Shown: in pieces, positions 41,174 to 49,933 of the stretch
How the letters are laid out: every line of letters begins with the position of its first letter
Position numbering within the stretch: the stretch's first letter is position 1
The notes under the pieces: generated by a model
The model's database searches: none
Seen by the model: only the letters and a program-made list of their open reading frames with translations
What the model was told of the DNA's origin: nothing
Translations under genes and position numbers: made by a program
Assembly: GCF_026008495.1 (NCBI RefSeq)
Contig: NZ_BQUN01000209.1
Span: 60,905-124,904 of the forward strand
Length of the DNA: 64,000 nucleotides
Source: Streptomyces sp. A012304
Lineage (GTDB): Bacteria > Actinomycetota > Actinomycetes > Streptomycetales > Streptomycetaceae
Direction of reading: 5' to 3'

Positions 41174-41612
41174 GTGTTCAGCGGCCTGCCGCGGGGCCGG
41201 CGGCGTTTCTCGGCCCCCCGACCGGACGTCCCGTGCTCAGCGGCCCGTTGCGGGCGCGAGGCGTTTCTCTGCGCTCCCCGGCCGGGGCCCCCGCCGCGCG
41301 GCGGGGGGTGTTCTCCGGCCCTCCGGCTGGGCGCCGCCATGTTCAGTGGTCCGTTGCGGGCGCGATGCGTTTCTCTGCGCTCCCCGGCCGGGGCCCCGCC
41401 GCTCGGCGGGGGGTGTTCTCCGGCCCCCGGCCGGGCGCCGCCATGTTCAGTGGTCCGTTGCGGGCGCGATGCGTTTCTCTCCGCCCCCGACCGGAGCCCC
41501 CGCCGCGCGGCGCGGGGCGTGCTCGGCCCCCGGCCGGGCGCCCCCGTGTTCAGCGGCCCGTCACGGGGCGACGCGTCTCCCCGCCCCCGACCGGGCCCCC
41601 GTGCTCAGCGGC
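41174..41612. repeat. Degenerate tandem-repeat array behind the ROK gene
   Basis: The string [GA]TG[CT]TCAG[CT]GG[CT]C recurs at 41174, 41233, 41339, 41443, 41546 and 41601, at steps of 59, 106, 104, 103 and 55 bp. Each is followed by C-G-rich blocks (cgtttctc, ccggccgggg, gcggcgggg) in the same order. The last copy is the end of the ROK reading frame including its stop (TCA). The roughly 105-bp unit looks like a doubled 52-bp one. Units 3 and 4 are the most alike. No gene is supported in this stretch. Confidence 0.8.
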
Positions 41613-42759
41613 CCGTCACCGTTCCCTCCACGGCGAACAGTTGCTCCTCGACGTGGTCCAGTGCCAGCCGCAGCGCCCCCGTCGCCACGGCCGCCTCGCC
41701 GAGCAGCGACAGCGCCACCCTCGGCGGCCGCAGACAGTAACGCGCCAACTCCCGCCGCAGCGGATCCAGTACGCCGTCCAGCCCGGCCGCCCAGCCGCCG
41801 ACCACCACCAACTCGGGGTCCAGGGCGAGCACCAGCGCGGCCACGTCGTGGACCAGCCGCTGGATGAAACGGTCCACGGCCGCCAGCGCCCGCTTCTCGC
41901 CCCCGCGGGCCCGCGCGAACACCGCGGCCACCGCCTGCTCGTCCAGCGGGTGCAGCGGTTCGTCCGTGGTGGACAGCAGTGTCTCCGGGGTCTCCTCCCG
42001 GCCCAGCAGATGCAGCGCGCCGATCTCCCCGGCCGCCCCGCCGTACCCCCGGTGCAGCCGGCCGCCGATCAGCGCACCGGCGCCCGGGCTCAGCCCGGCC
42101 AGGACGAACACCACGTCGTCGGACTCGGTGGCCGAGCCCTTCCAGTGCTCGGCCACGGCCGCCGCGTTGGCGTCGTTCTCCACCAGCACCGGGCACTTGA
42201 AGGAGCGGCTCAGCCGCTCGCCCAGCCGCAGCCCCGTCCACTCGGGCAACGCGGTGCCCAGCCGCACGGTGCCGTCCGCCTCCACGATCCCCGGCGTGCC
42301 CACGCCCACGGCCCGCAGCGAGCTGCGCGGGACGCCCGCCCGGCGCAGCAGCTCGGCCACGGCGGTGCGCAGCCGCTCCAGCCGCTCGTCGGCCGGCGCC
42401 GTCTCGTCGACGTCCTTGGCCTGCGCGCCCAGCACCCGCCCGTCCAGGTCGGCGAGGAGCGCGGCCACCCGGTGCGCCCCGATCTCCAGGCCCAGCAGAT
42501 GACCGGCCTCGGCCCGGAACCGGAACCGCCGCGCCGGCCGCCCCTGCCGCCGTGCCGCCCCCTCCTCGGCCGCCTTCTCGACGACGAGCCCGGCTGCGAT
42601 GAGGTCCTCGACGACCCCCTCCACGGTCGGCCGGGACAGCCCCGTCACCCGGGTGATCTCCGTGAGTGTCGCGCAGTCGGCGGCACGCAACGCGTGCAGC
42701 ACGACCGCGGAGTTGATCCTCCGCAGCAGCGAGGGATCCCCGCCGGTCAGCCGCCCCAC
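41605..42759 (-). CDS. ROK-family transcriptional regulator
   Basis: A 384-residue ROK repressor. The N-terminal MarR-like HTH reads GDPSLLRRINSAVVLHALRA then TLTEITRVTGLSRPTVEGVV, EDLIAAGLVVEK. The sugar-kinase-like domain carries LGLEIGAHRVAALLADLDGR, GVGTPGIVEADGTVRLG and VENDANAAAVAEHWKG. The zinc Cys motif of classic ROK kinases (CxCGxxGCxE) is absent, since GEIGALHLLG continues without it, so glucokinase activity is not expected. Such regulators control sugar-uptake genes. GTG start after GGAGGACGG. Its 3' end seeds a repeat array. Confidence 0.9.
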   Translation of the reverse strand: MGRLTGGDPSLLRRINSAVVLHALRAADCATLTEITRVTGLSRPTVEGVVEDLIAAGLVVEKAAEEGAARRQGRPARRFRFRAEAGHLLGLEIGAHRVAALLADLDGRVLGAQAKDVDETAPADERLERLRTAVAELLRRAGVPRSSLRAVGVGTPGIVEADGTVRLGTALPEWTGLRLGERLSRSFKCPVLVENDANAAAVAEHWKGSATESDDVVFVLAGLSPGAGALIGGRLHRGYGGAAGEIGALHLLGREETPETLLSTTDEPLHPLDEQAVAAVFARARGGEKRALAAVDRFIQRLVHDVAALVLALDPELVVVGGWAAGLDGVLDPLRRELARYCLRPPRVALSLLGEAAVATGALRLALDHVEEQLFAVEGTVTGR

Positions 42760-42856
42760 CGTCCGTCCTCCCAGCTCGTGCGCGTGTGGGCCGGATCGTA
42801 CTCGGCGCGTCGCACCCCGGCGAGTGCCGCATCCGCACCGCCGGGAACGAGGTCCC

Positions 42857-43519
42857 TCAGCCCGTCCCCACGAACCCCGACTCGTACGCCGTGATCACCG
42901 CCTGTGTGCGGTCCCGCGCCCCCAGCTTCGCCAGCACCGCGCTGACGTGCGACTTGATCGTCTCGGTGCCGACCACGAGCCGCTGCGCGATCTCCGCGTT
43001 GGACAGTCCGCGCGCCATCAGCCGCAGCACCTCCGCCTCCCGCTCGGTCAGCCGCGCCCGCTCCAGCAGATCCCGGGCCGCGCGGTTGCCGGGGCCGGCG
43101 CCGTACTCGGCGGCGAGCTGCCGCACCGACGCCGGGAACAGCAGCGACTCGCCCTCGGCGACCAGCCGCACCGCGTGCACGATCTCGGCGGGCCGGGCCC
43201 GCTTCAGCAGGAACCCGTCCGCGCCCGCCCGCAGCGCCTCGTACACGTACTCGTCGTTCTCGAAGGTCGTCACCACGAGGATCTTCGGCGGGCCGTCCAC
43301 CGTCCGCAGCACCGCGCGCGTGGCCTCGATCCCGTCCATCAGCGGCATCCGCACGTCCATCGCGACCACATCGGGCCGCAGCTGCCGCACCAGCGGGATC
43401 ACCGCCGCCCCGTCCGCCGCCTCCCCGACGACCTCGATGTCGGGCTGCGCCTCCAGCACGGCCCGCAGACCCGCGCGGACCAGGGGTTCGTCGTCGACGA
43501 GCAGTACGGTCACCGGCAT
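42857..43519 (-). CDS. NarL/FixJ-type response regulator
   Basis: A 220-residue response regulator. The receiver shows VDDEPLVRAGLRAVLEAQPD, phospho-acceptor Asp55 (VVAMDVRMPLMDG), and the T/K switch residues (LVVTTFENDEYV; FLLKRARPAEIV). The LuxR HTH is ARLTEREAEVLRLMARGLSN, AEIAQRLVVGTETIKSHVSA. It lies 14 nt downstream of its cognate kinase on the same strand. The adjacent divergent ABC exporter is the probable target. Confidence 0.95.
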   Translation of the reverse strand: MPVTVLLVDDEPLVRAGLRAVLEAQPDIEVVGEAADGAAVIPLVRQLRPDVVAMDVRMPLMDGIEATRAVLRTVDGPPKILVVTTFENDEYVYEALRAGADGFLLKRARPAEIVHAVRLVAEGESLLFPASVRQLAAEYGAGPGNRAARDLLERARLTEREAEVLRLMARGLSNAEIAQRLVVGTETIKSHVSAVLAKLGARDRTQAVITAYESGFVGTG

Positions 43520-43533
43520 CCGGCCAGCCTAGA

Positions 43534-44688
43534 TCAGCGCAGCGGCAGCTCCACACGCACCTGCCAGTCTCCTCCCTCCGGCCCGGTCCGCGCGCGCCCG
43601 CCGAGCAGGGCCGCCCGCTCACGGATGCCGCGCAGCCCACTGCCCCGCCCGGGCCCGGGCGCCCCGCCGGTCAGCGGATTGCGGACCTCCAGGTCGAGGC
43701 TGCCGTCGCCGACCGCGACGCGGACCCGGACGGGGACGGCTCCCGCGTGCCGCAGCACATTGGTCAGCGACTCCTGGAGGATGCGGTAGCCCTCGCGGGA
43801 GACCGGCGCGGGCACCCGGTCCAGCGGACCTGTCAGCTCCGCCTCGACCTTCGCGCCCGAGGCACGCGCGGACTCCAGCAGACGGTCGGCGTCCGTGAGC
43901 GTCGGCCGACTGCCCACCGGCCGCCGCGACTCGCGCAGGACGCCCAGCACGCGCTCCAGGTCCTCCAGGGCGGCCCGGCCCGTCTCCTCGATGGCGTCCA
44001 GGGCGCGGTCCGTGAACGCGGGATCGCCCGCCGCCCGCGCGGCGCCCGCCTGCACCACCGCCACGGTCAGCGCGTGGCCGATGGAGTCGTGCAGCTCACG
44101 GGCGATGCGATTGCGTTCCAGGAGCTGTTCGGCGCGCTCCTCGAGGGCGGTCATCCGCTCGGCCGCGGACGGGCCGAGCAGCCGCCGCGCGAGCACGGTC
44201 GCCAACGCGCCCAGGCCCACGACGAGTCCGTACAGCGCGAGGAGCGGAACCGGCACCAGGAGCAGGTACCCCGCGTGCGGTGTCGCCTCGGAGAGGACCG
44301 GGACGTCGTCGTGCGCGTGCCCGAGCGCCGTCGCGGCCAGCTCGTACGCGAGGATCGGCAGCCACACACACGCGAAGACGGTCACCGCCCCCAGCACCAC
44401 GCGCACTTCCAGCCAGAGCACCGTCCGCAGCCGGTCCGGCCAGGCCGTCGCCGGCGTCACGGAGAACCCGGGGTCCTCCTCACCGGGCGTCAGCAGCAGC
44501 TGAGCCTGCACCCCCTCGCCCCTGCGCACCGCCGGGATCAGCCCGACCGGGAGCAGCGCCAGCGCGGGCACCCACGGCTTCGACGGGTCGATGAACATCC
44601 AGAGGCTCTGGATCAGCACCGGCACCCACAGGTGCAGAAGTCGTGTGTATGTCGTCCCCCGCAGCAGCGGGCGCAGCAAGCGGCCCAT
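43534..44688 (-). CDS. HisKA_3 sensor histidine kinase
   Basis: A 384-residue kinase of the NarX/DesK group. Four or so TM helices: LHLWVPVLIQSLWMFI, WVPALALLPVGLIPAV, VVLGAVTVFACVWLPILAYE, LLLVPVPLLALYGLVVGLGA. The dimer domain follows with His200 in IARELHDSIGHALTV. The ATPase domain has ILQESLTNVLRHAGA (N box), the GSGLRGIRERAALLGG G box and a normal C-terminus. There is no large extracellular domain, so the signal is probably membrane stress or lipid state. ATG 44688 was chosen; the long upstream frame is antisense to the ABC gene. Confidence 0.93.
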   Translation of the reverse strand: MGRLLRPLLRGTTYTRLLHLWVPVLIQSLWMFIDPSKPWVPALALLPVGLIPAVRRGEGVQAQLLLTPGEEDPGFSVTPATAWPDRLRTVLWLEVRVVLGAVTVFACVWLPILAYELAATALGHAHDDVPVLSEATPHAGYLLLVPVPLLALYGLVVGLGALATVLARRLLGPSAAERMTALEERAEQLLERNRIARELHDSIGHALTVAVVQAGAARAAGDPAFTDRALDAIEETGRAALEDLERVLGVLRESRRPVGSRPTLTDADRLLESARASGAKVEAELTGPLDRVPAPVSREGYRILQESLTNVLRHAGAVPVRVRVAVGDGSLDLEVRNPLTGGAPGPGRGSGLRGIRERAALLGGRARTGPEGGDWQVRVELPLR

Positions 44689-44715
44689 GGGGACATCGTG
44701 GCAGCCGCCACCGAC

Positions 44716-44747
44716 GAGGACCTCCCCCGAGCGGGGGAGCGGTCCTC
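44716..44747. promoter_or_regulatory. Long inverted repeat between kinase and ABC exporter
   Basis: GAGGACC-t-CCCCCG (44716-44729) faces CGGGGG-agc-GGTCCTC (44732-44747): 13 bp paired with a small bulge. It lies centrally in the 108-nt divergent gap. A good candidate for the response-regulator site or a hairpin shared by both leaders. Confidence 0.5.
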
Positions 44748-44796
44748 CACCGGCGGGGGACGACCCGCCCCCGCACCGGCCGCCAGAGTGAGGGCC

Positions 44797-45723
44797 ATGA
44801 CCAGCATCGACGTCCACGACCTCACCAAGGAGTACGGCCCCCGGCGGGCCGTGGACCGGCTCACCTTCCGCGTCCCGCCCGGCCGCGTCACCGGCTTCCT
44901 CGGCCCCAACGGCGCAGGCAAGTCCACCACCCTGCGCCTGGTCCTCGGCCTCGACCGGCCCACCTCCGGCACCGCCACCGTCGGCGGCCGGGCCTACGCC
45001 ACCCTCAGCGAGCCCCTGCGGCACGTCGGCGCCCTGCTCGACGCGCAGGCCCCGCACGGCTCCCGCACCGGGCGCGACCATCTGCGTGCCCTGGCCGCGA
45101 GCAACCGCCTCCCCGTCCGCCGGGTCGACGAGGTGCTGGAGGAGACCGGCCTCGCGCCCGCCGCGCGCCGACGGGTCAAGACGTACTCCCTGGGCATGCG
45201 CCAGCGCCTCGGCATCGCCGCCGCGCTGCTCGGCGACCCCGAGGTGGTGCTGCTGGACGAGCCGTCCAACGGCCTGGACCCCGAGGGCATCGTGTGGATC
45301 CGCGGGCTGCTGCGCCGGCTCGCGGGGGAGGGGCGCACGGTGCTGGTCTCCAGCCATCTGATGAACGAGACCGCGTCCTTCGCCGACCACCTCGTGGTCC
45401 TCGGCCGGGGCCGCCTGCTGGCCGACACCCCGATGCGGGACTTCATCGACGCGCGTGTGCGGCCCCGCGTGAGGGTCCGCACCACCGACCCGACCGCACT
45501 CGAGCAGGCCCTCGCCCGGCAGGGACACGAGGTCGAGGAACACGCGGACGGGCACTGGACGGTCCACCACGCGCGCGTGGACGACATCGGCCGTCTCGCC
45601 GCCGAAGCGGGCGTCCCGCTGCTGGAACTGTCCACCGAGGAGGGCACCTTGGAGCAGGCCTACCTGGACCTGACCGCCACCGAAGCCGAGTTCACCGCAC
45701 AGCACGAGGAGGCCCGACCGTGA
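44797..45723 (+). CDS. ABC exporter ATP-binding protein
   Basis: A 308-residue DrrA/CcmA-like ATPase. Walker A is GPNGAGKST (36-44), followed by TYSLGMRQRLGIAAALLGDP (signature L-G-M-R-Q), Walker B VVLLDEPSNGLDP and switch His VLVSSHL. A C-terminal extension (about 90 residues) contains EEGTLEQAYLDLT, typical for exporters of antibiotics, lipids or bacteriocins. ATG 44797 in GGGCCATG. It overlaps the permease gene by 4 nt. With the divergent two-component system it forms a sensor-exporter module. Confidence 0.93.
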   Translation: MTSIDVHDLTKEYGPRRAVDRLTFRVPPGRVTGFLGPNGAGKSTTLRLVLGLDRPTSGTATVGGRAYATLSEPLRHVGALLDAQAPHGSRTGRDHLRALAASNRLPVRRVDEVLEETGLAPAARRRVKTYSLGMRQRLGIAAALLGDPEVVLLDEPSNGLDPEGIVWIRGLLRRLAGEGRTVLVSSHLMNETASFADHLVVLGRGRLLADTPMRDFIDARVRPRVRVRTTDPTALEQALARQGHEVEEHADGHWTVHHARVDDIGRLAAEAGVPLLELSTEEGTLEQAYLDLTATEAEFTAQHEEARP

Positions 45724-46442
45724 GCTTCGCCCCCGCGTTCCACGCCGAGTGGATCAAGATCAGGACGCTGCGCGCGCAGCTCGGCGCCCTGGTCGCGATC
45801 CCCCTCGCCACCGTCGCCTTCTCCGCCCTCGCCACCGCCGACACCGACGGCGCCGACTTCGACCCGCTCTTCGCCGCTTTCTTCGGCGTGAGCTTCGGAC
45901 AGATCGCGGCCATCGCCTTCGGGACGACGGCGGTGTCGGCGGAGTTCCGGGGCGGCGCGCTGCGGGCGTCGCTGGCCGCGGTGCCCGGGCGGGTCCGCTG
46001 GTTCGCCGCCAAGCTGACGGCGATCGCCCTGCCCGTCCTGGCCGTCGGTCTGACCACCGGTTTCGCCACCCTCGCCGTGGGCGGCGCGGTCCTCGGGGAG
46101 GAGGCCGACGGGATCAGCACGGCCGAAGGCGTGCGCGCCGCCGTCGGCTGCGGCGTCTACCTCACGCTCATGGCTCTGTTCGCGGCCGGTCTGACGGCCG
46201 TCCTGCGCAGCGGGGTGTCGACGCTCAGCACCCTCATCCCGTTCCTGCTGATCGTTTCCTTCGTGGTCGGCGACATGTCGGGCAACGCCGCCGACTTCCT
46301 GCCCGACCGGGCGGGTCAGGTGGTGCTGCACGGGACATGGGACGGGGTCCTCGGACCGTGGACGGGCCTCGCGGTGACCGCGCTGTGGACGGCGGCGGCC
46401 CTCGCGGCGGGCGGGTGGCGGATACACCGCCGGGACGCCTGA
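45720..46442 (+). CDS. ABC-2-type permease
   Basis: A 240-residue membrane subunit with six TM helices: the first after FHAEWIKIRTLRAQL; then FGQIAAIAFGTTAVSAEFRG with the conserved E-F-R-G intracellular coupling motif; then ALRASLAAVPGRVRWFAAKL. The last two helices end in GGWRIHRRDA. The GTG start overlaps the ATPase stop (GTGA). It pairs with that ATPase as the pore of an exporter likely induced by the divergent two-component system. Confidence 0.9.
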   Translation: MSFAPAFHAEWIKIRTLRAQLGALVAIPLATVAFSALATADTDGADFDPLFAAFFGVSFGQIAAIAFGTTAVSAEFRGGALRASLAAVPGRVRWFAAKLTAIALPVLAVGLTTGFATLAVGGAVLGEEADGISTAEGVRAAVGCGVYLTLMALFAAGLTAVLRSGVSTLSTLIPFLLIVSFVVGDMSGNAADFLPDRAGQVVLHGTWDGVLGPWTGLAVTALWTAAALAAGGWRIHRRDA

Positions 46443-46500
46443 GCGCGCCGGGCCCCTGACGGCCTGCCAATTGTCAGTGGTGGCCGCTTTACTGGATCAC

Positions 46501-46944
46501 ATGGACATCGCGCACTGGCTGACCACCATCGACCTGCTGTGCGCCCGCGACTTCCCCGCGGAGCCCGGCAGGACGGACGGGGGCACGGGAGGACCCGGTT
46601 ATCTCATAGCCGAGTTACAGACCAGCGGCGACTTCCCGGACTACGACGGGGCGCGGTGGGAGGAGACGGCGGACCAGTACGAGGCCGACCGGGACGGGCT
46701 GACGGAGCGGCTGACCGACCGCTGGGGCCCACCGCACCGCATCAGCCTGTGGAGCACGCTGGAACGCTCCATGGACGGCGAGGACATACCGGAGCCCTGG
46801 GCCTCGCTCAGCGCCCATGTGCCGGACGTCCATCTGTGGCGTCCCCCCGGCACGGCACGCTGGGTGGCGCTCGGGGTGTCCCAGTGGGACAAGGAGCTGC
46901 CGTTCCAGCTCCTCGCCGTCGTCACCGAGACGGACCCGCCGTAG
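46501..46944 (+). CDS. Hypothetical protein, 147 aa
   Basis: Soluble, acidic, W-rich protein (MDIAHWLTTIDLLCARDFPA; DLHLWRPPGTARWVALGVSQ). I do not recognise a domain. The codon pattern and length resemble Streptomyces orphan genes. ATG 46501 was chosen; an upstream TTG (46471) is in frame. It overlaps the mug stop by 23 bp on the opposite strand. Confidence 0.65.
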   Translation: MDIAHWLTTIDLLCARDFPAEPGRTDGGTGGPGYLIAELQTSGDFPDYDGARWEETADQYEADRDGLTERLTDRWGPPHRISLWSTLERSMDGEDIPEPWASLSAHVPDVHLWRPPGTARWVALGVSQWDKELPFQLLAVVTETDPP

Positions 46945-47497
46945 CGGGCGGAGGCAGCTCCGCGGCCGCCCGCAGCCGGGCGAACTCCTCCGCCATCGTC
47001 GCCGCCGTCCAGTGCGCGTTGAGTCCGCTGGGGTTCGGCAGCACCCACACACGCGTGTCTCCGATGACCCGCTCCTGCGGACCCACCGCGGCCCCGCGGT
47101 CGTCGAACGCCGCCCGGTAGGCGGTCACCCCGACCACCGCCAGCCAGCGCGGCTTCAGCCGCGTCACCTTCTCCGCCAGCAGCCGCCCGCCCTCGCGGTA
47201 CTCCTCGGCGCTCAGCTCGTCGGCCCGCGCGGTCGCCCGCGCCACCACGTTGGTGATGCCGAGGCCGTACGCCAGCAGCTCGCGCTGTTCGGCCGGCTCC
47301 ATCAGCCGGGGCGTGAAGCCGGACAGGTGCAGCACCGGCCAGAAGCGGTTGCCGGGGCGGGCGAAGTGGTGGCCGGTCGCCGCCGTCATCAGCCCGGGGT
47401 TGATGCCGCAGAAAAGCACCCGCAGGCCGCCCGCGACCACGTCCGGGACGAGACGGTCGCGGGCGGCCTCCAGTTCCGCCTGGGTGAAGCGCGTCAG
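46922..47497 (-). CDS. mug: Mismatch-specific uracil/thymine-DNA glycosylase (Mug)
   Basis: A 191-residue family-2 uracil-DNA-glycosylase. Motif A is FCGINPGLMTAATGHHFARP, motif B is VLPNPSGLNAHW, and RFWPVLHLSGFTPR is the family linker. It removes uracil or ethenocytosine from mismatches. No ATG or GTG lies upstream of GTG 47440 in frame. CTG 47497, overlapping the purB stop as CTGA, would give TRFTQAELEAARDRLVPDVV, which matches the N-terminus expected for Streptomyces Mug. GTG 47440 alone would cut 19 residues. The CTG assignment is therefore an inference, but translational coupling to purB supports it. Confidence 0.9.
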   Translation of the reverse strand: MTRFTQAELEAARDRLVPDVVAGGLRVLFCGINPGLMTAATGHHFARPGNRFWPVLHLSGFTPRLMEPAEQRELLAYGLGITNVVARATARADELSAEEYREGGRLLAEKVTRLKPRWLAVVGVTAYRAAFDDRGAAVGPQERVIGDTRVWVLPNPSGLNAHWTAATMAEEFARLRAAAELPPPATAGPSR

Positions 47498-48936
47498 AGG
47501 ATCGCTCCGGGGGCATAACCCGCGGCCTCCGGCCGCTGCTTGACGATCTCCTCGATCCGGCCGACGACGGTGGCCACCTGGTCGGCGGCGGCGCCCGTGA
47601 AGGACAGCTTGTCCGCCATCAGCGCGTCCAGCTCGGCGCGGTCCAGCGGGAGGCGCTCGTCGGCGGCGAGCTTGTCCAGCAGCTCGTTGCGCTCGGCGCC
47701 CCGCTCACGCATCGCCAGGGCGCTGGCCACGGCGTTCTCCTTGATCGCCTCGTGCGCGACCTCACGGCCCACACCCGCGCGCACCGCGCCCATCAGCACC
47801 TTGGTGGTGGCGAGGAACGGCAGATAGCGGTCCAGCTCGCGGGCGACGACCGCCGGGAAGGCGCCGAACTCGTCGAGGACGGTCAGGAACGTCTCCAGCA
47901 GGCCGTCCAGCGCGAAGAACGCGTCCGGCAGCGCGACCCGGCGCACCACCGAGCAGGACACGTCGCCCTCGTTCCACTGGTCGCCCGCCAGCTCGCCCGT
48001 CATCGAGGCGTAGCCGCGCAGGACGACCATCAGGCCGTTGACGCGCTCGCAGGAGCGGGTGTTCATCTTGTGCGGCATCGCGGAGGAGCCGACCTGGCCT
48101 GGCTTGAAGCCCTCGGTCACCAGCTCGTGGCCCGCCATCAGCCGGATCGTCTTCGCCAGCGACGACGGCGCCGCCGCCAGCTGCACCAGCGCGGTGACGA
48201 CCTCGTAGTCCAGCGAGCGCGGGTAGACCTGACCGACGGAGGTGAACGCCTGCGAGAAGCCCAGGTGGTCCGCGATCCGCTGCTCCAGCTCGGCCAGCTT
48301 CGCGGCGTCCCCGCCGAGCAGGTCGAGCATGTCCTGCGCGGTGCCGACCGGGCCCTTGACGCCGCGCAGCGGGTAGCGGCCGAGCAGCTCCTCGACGCGG
48401 CCGTACGCCACGAGCAGCTCGTCGGCGGCGGTCGCGAAGCGCTTGCCCAGCGTGGTCGCCTGCGCGGCCACGTTGTGCGAACGGCCGGCCATGACCAGCT
48501 CGCCGTACTCCCCGGCCAGCTTGCCGAGCCGGGCGAGGACGGCCACGGTCCGGTCGCGCATCAGTTCCAGCGACAGCCGGATCTGGAGCTGCTCGACGTT
48601 CTCCGTCAGGTCGCGGGAGGTCATGCCCTTGTGCACCTGCTCGTGCCCGGCGAGGTCGTTGAACTCCTCGATCCGCGCCTTCACGTCGTGCCGCGTGACC
48701 TTCTCGCGCTCGGCGATGGAGGCCAGGTCGACCTGGTCGAGGACACGCTCGTAGTCGGCGATCGCCGCGTCCGGCACCTCGATCCCGAGGTCCTTCTGCG
48801 CCCGCAGCACGGCGAGCCAGAGCTGACGCTCCAGCTTCACCTTGTGCTCGGGCGACCAGAGCGTGGCGAGCTCGGCGGAGGCGTAGCGTCCGGCGAGGAC
48901 GTTGGGGATGCGGGGCTTGGCGGGAGCGGAAGTCAC
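47494..48936 (-). CDS. purB: Adenylosuccinate lyase
   Basis: A 480-residue fumarase-superfamily enzyme acting twice in purine synthesis: SAICAR to AICAR plus fumarate, and adenylosuccinate to AMP. The superfamily signature is GSSAMPHKMNTRSCER, with the catalytic Ser loop. Other blocks are KGMTSRDLTENVEQLQIRLS and MAGRSHNVAAQATTLGKRFA. GTG 48936 (VTSAPAKPRIPNVLAGRYAS) is the start. Length is slightly longer than 450-residue PurB. The mug gene follows, overlapping by 4 nt. Confidence 0.96.
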   Translation of the reverse strand: MTSAPAKPRIPNVLAGRYASAELATLWSPEHKVKLERQLWLAVLRAQKDLGIEVPDAAIADYERVLDQVDLASIAEREKVTRHDVKARIEEFNDLAGHEQVHKGMTSRDLTENVEQLQIRLSLELMRDRTVAVLARLGKLAGEYGELVMAGRSHNVAAQATTLGKRFATAADELLVAYGRVEELLGRYPLRGVKGPVGTAQDMLDLLGGDAAKLAELEQRIADHLGFSQAFTSVGQVYPRSLDYEVVTALVQLAAAPSSLAKTIRLMAGHELVTEGFKPGQVGSSAMPHKMNTRSCERVNGLMVVLRGYASMTGELAGDQWNEGDVSCSVVRRVALPDAFFALDGLLETFLTVLDEFGAFPAVVARELDRYLPFLATTKVLMGAVRAGVGREVAHEAIKENAVASALAMRERGAERNELLDKLAADERLPLDRAELDALMADKLSFTGAAADQVATVVGRIEEIVKQRPEAAGYAPGAIL

Positions 48937-49048
48937 GTGTACGGATTCTACTGGCGATTCGTGCAGGCCAGCGCCATGGCCCTGTTCGGCGGAACCTACG
49001 AGACCCACCTCACTGGGAGCTGCGGGCGGGGGCGGCGCTCGTCGGCGT

Positions 49049-49837
49049 CTAGACGGCGGGCCCCTCGTACGGCAGCAGTTGGGGGCGCTTCGGCGGCAGG
49101 CCGTCGCCCGAGGAGCGGCCGGTGAGGCGGCGGGCGATCCACGGCACGAGGTGTTGCCGGGTGAAGCGGACGTCGGCGACGCGCCGGGTCAGCCAGCCGG
49201 GCGGCAGCGACGCCGGCGGGGGCGTGCGCCACTCGGCGTCCTCGGGGTCGTGGCCGAGGGCCTGCCAGACCGCCTCGGCGACCCGGCGGTGCCCCTCGGC
49301 CGTCAGGTGCAGCCGGTCCACGTCCCACAGCCGCGGGTCGCTCAGGGACGGGGCGCCGTACAGGTCGACGACCAGGGCGCCGTGCCGGGCGGCGAGGTCG
49401 TCGACGCAGGCGAACAGCTCCTCCATGCGCGGCCGGAACCGCTCCAGGACGGGACCCTGGCGCCCCGGGCTGCGCATCAGCACCAACTGTCCGCAGGACG
49501 GGGCGAGCCGTTCCACGGCCTCCGTCAGCAGCCCCCGCACCCGGCCCATGTCGCACTTCGGGCGCAGGGTGTCGTTGAGGCCGCCGACCAGGGTGATCAC
49601 ATCGGCGCCCATCGCGGCCGCCACCGGCACCTGCTCCTCGACGATCTGCCCGATCAGCTTGCCCCGCACGGCGAGGTTGGCGTACCGGAAGCCGGGCGTG
49701 CGGGCCGCCATCCGGCCCGCGAGGACGTCCGCCCAGCCCCGGTAGGTGCCGTCGGGCAGCAGGTCCGACATGCCCTCGGTGAAGGAGTCGCCGAGGGCGA
49801 CCAGGCTGGAGTATGGGGGTGTGGTGTTCGTCTGCAT
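49049..49837 (-). CDS. SGNH/GDSL hydrolase
   Basis: A 262-residue GDSL-family esterase. Block I is LVALGDSFTEGMSDLL (catalytic Ser), block II has the Gly in AVRGKLIGQ, block III is GGLNDTLRPK (G-x-N-D) and block V is DVDRLHLTAEGH (D-x-x-H). There is no signal peptide, so cytosolic. The C-terminal 60 residues (DVRFTRQHLVPWIARRLTGR onward) are a family-specific tail. Substrates may be acyl or acetyl esters. Single gene. Confidence 0.92.
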   Translation of the reverse strand: MQTNTTPPYSSLVALGDSFTEGMSDLLPDGTYRGWADVLAGRMAARTPGFRYANLAVRGKLIGQIVEEQVPVAAAMGADVITLVGGLNDTLRPKCDMGRVRGLLTEAVERLAPSCGQLVLMRSPGRQGPVLERFRPRMEELFACVDDLAARHGALVVDLYGAPSLSDPRLWDVDRLHLTAEGHRRVAEAVWQALGHDPEDAEWRTPPPASLPPGWLTRRVADVRFTRQHLVPWIARRLTGRSSGDGLPPKRPQLLPYEGPAV

Positions 49838-49933
49838 GGCGTCAGCGATGGTAACCCTTTCACATACCCGCTGGTCGGTCGCCCTCCACCGTCCCCACGT
49901 CCCCCACCGTCCCCGGCAGCCCCCGGGAGCCGG

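Noticed and set aside
41174..41612. Possible CRISPR array
   Set aside because: Spacers are not unique or constant in length, the units are long and degenerate, and no cas gene is near.
43747..44796. Long extension of the ABC ATPase frame
   Set aside because: It is antisense to the histidine kinase; the ATPase domain begins at ATG 44797.
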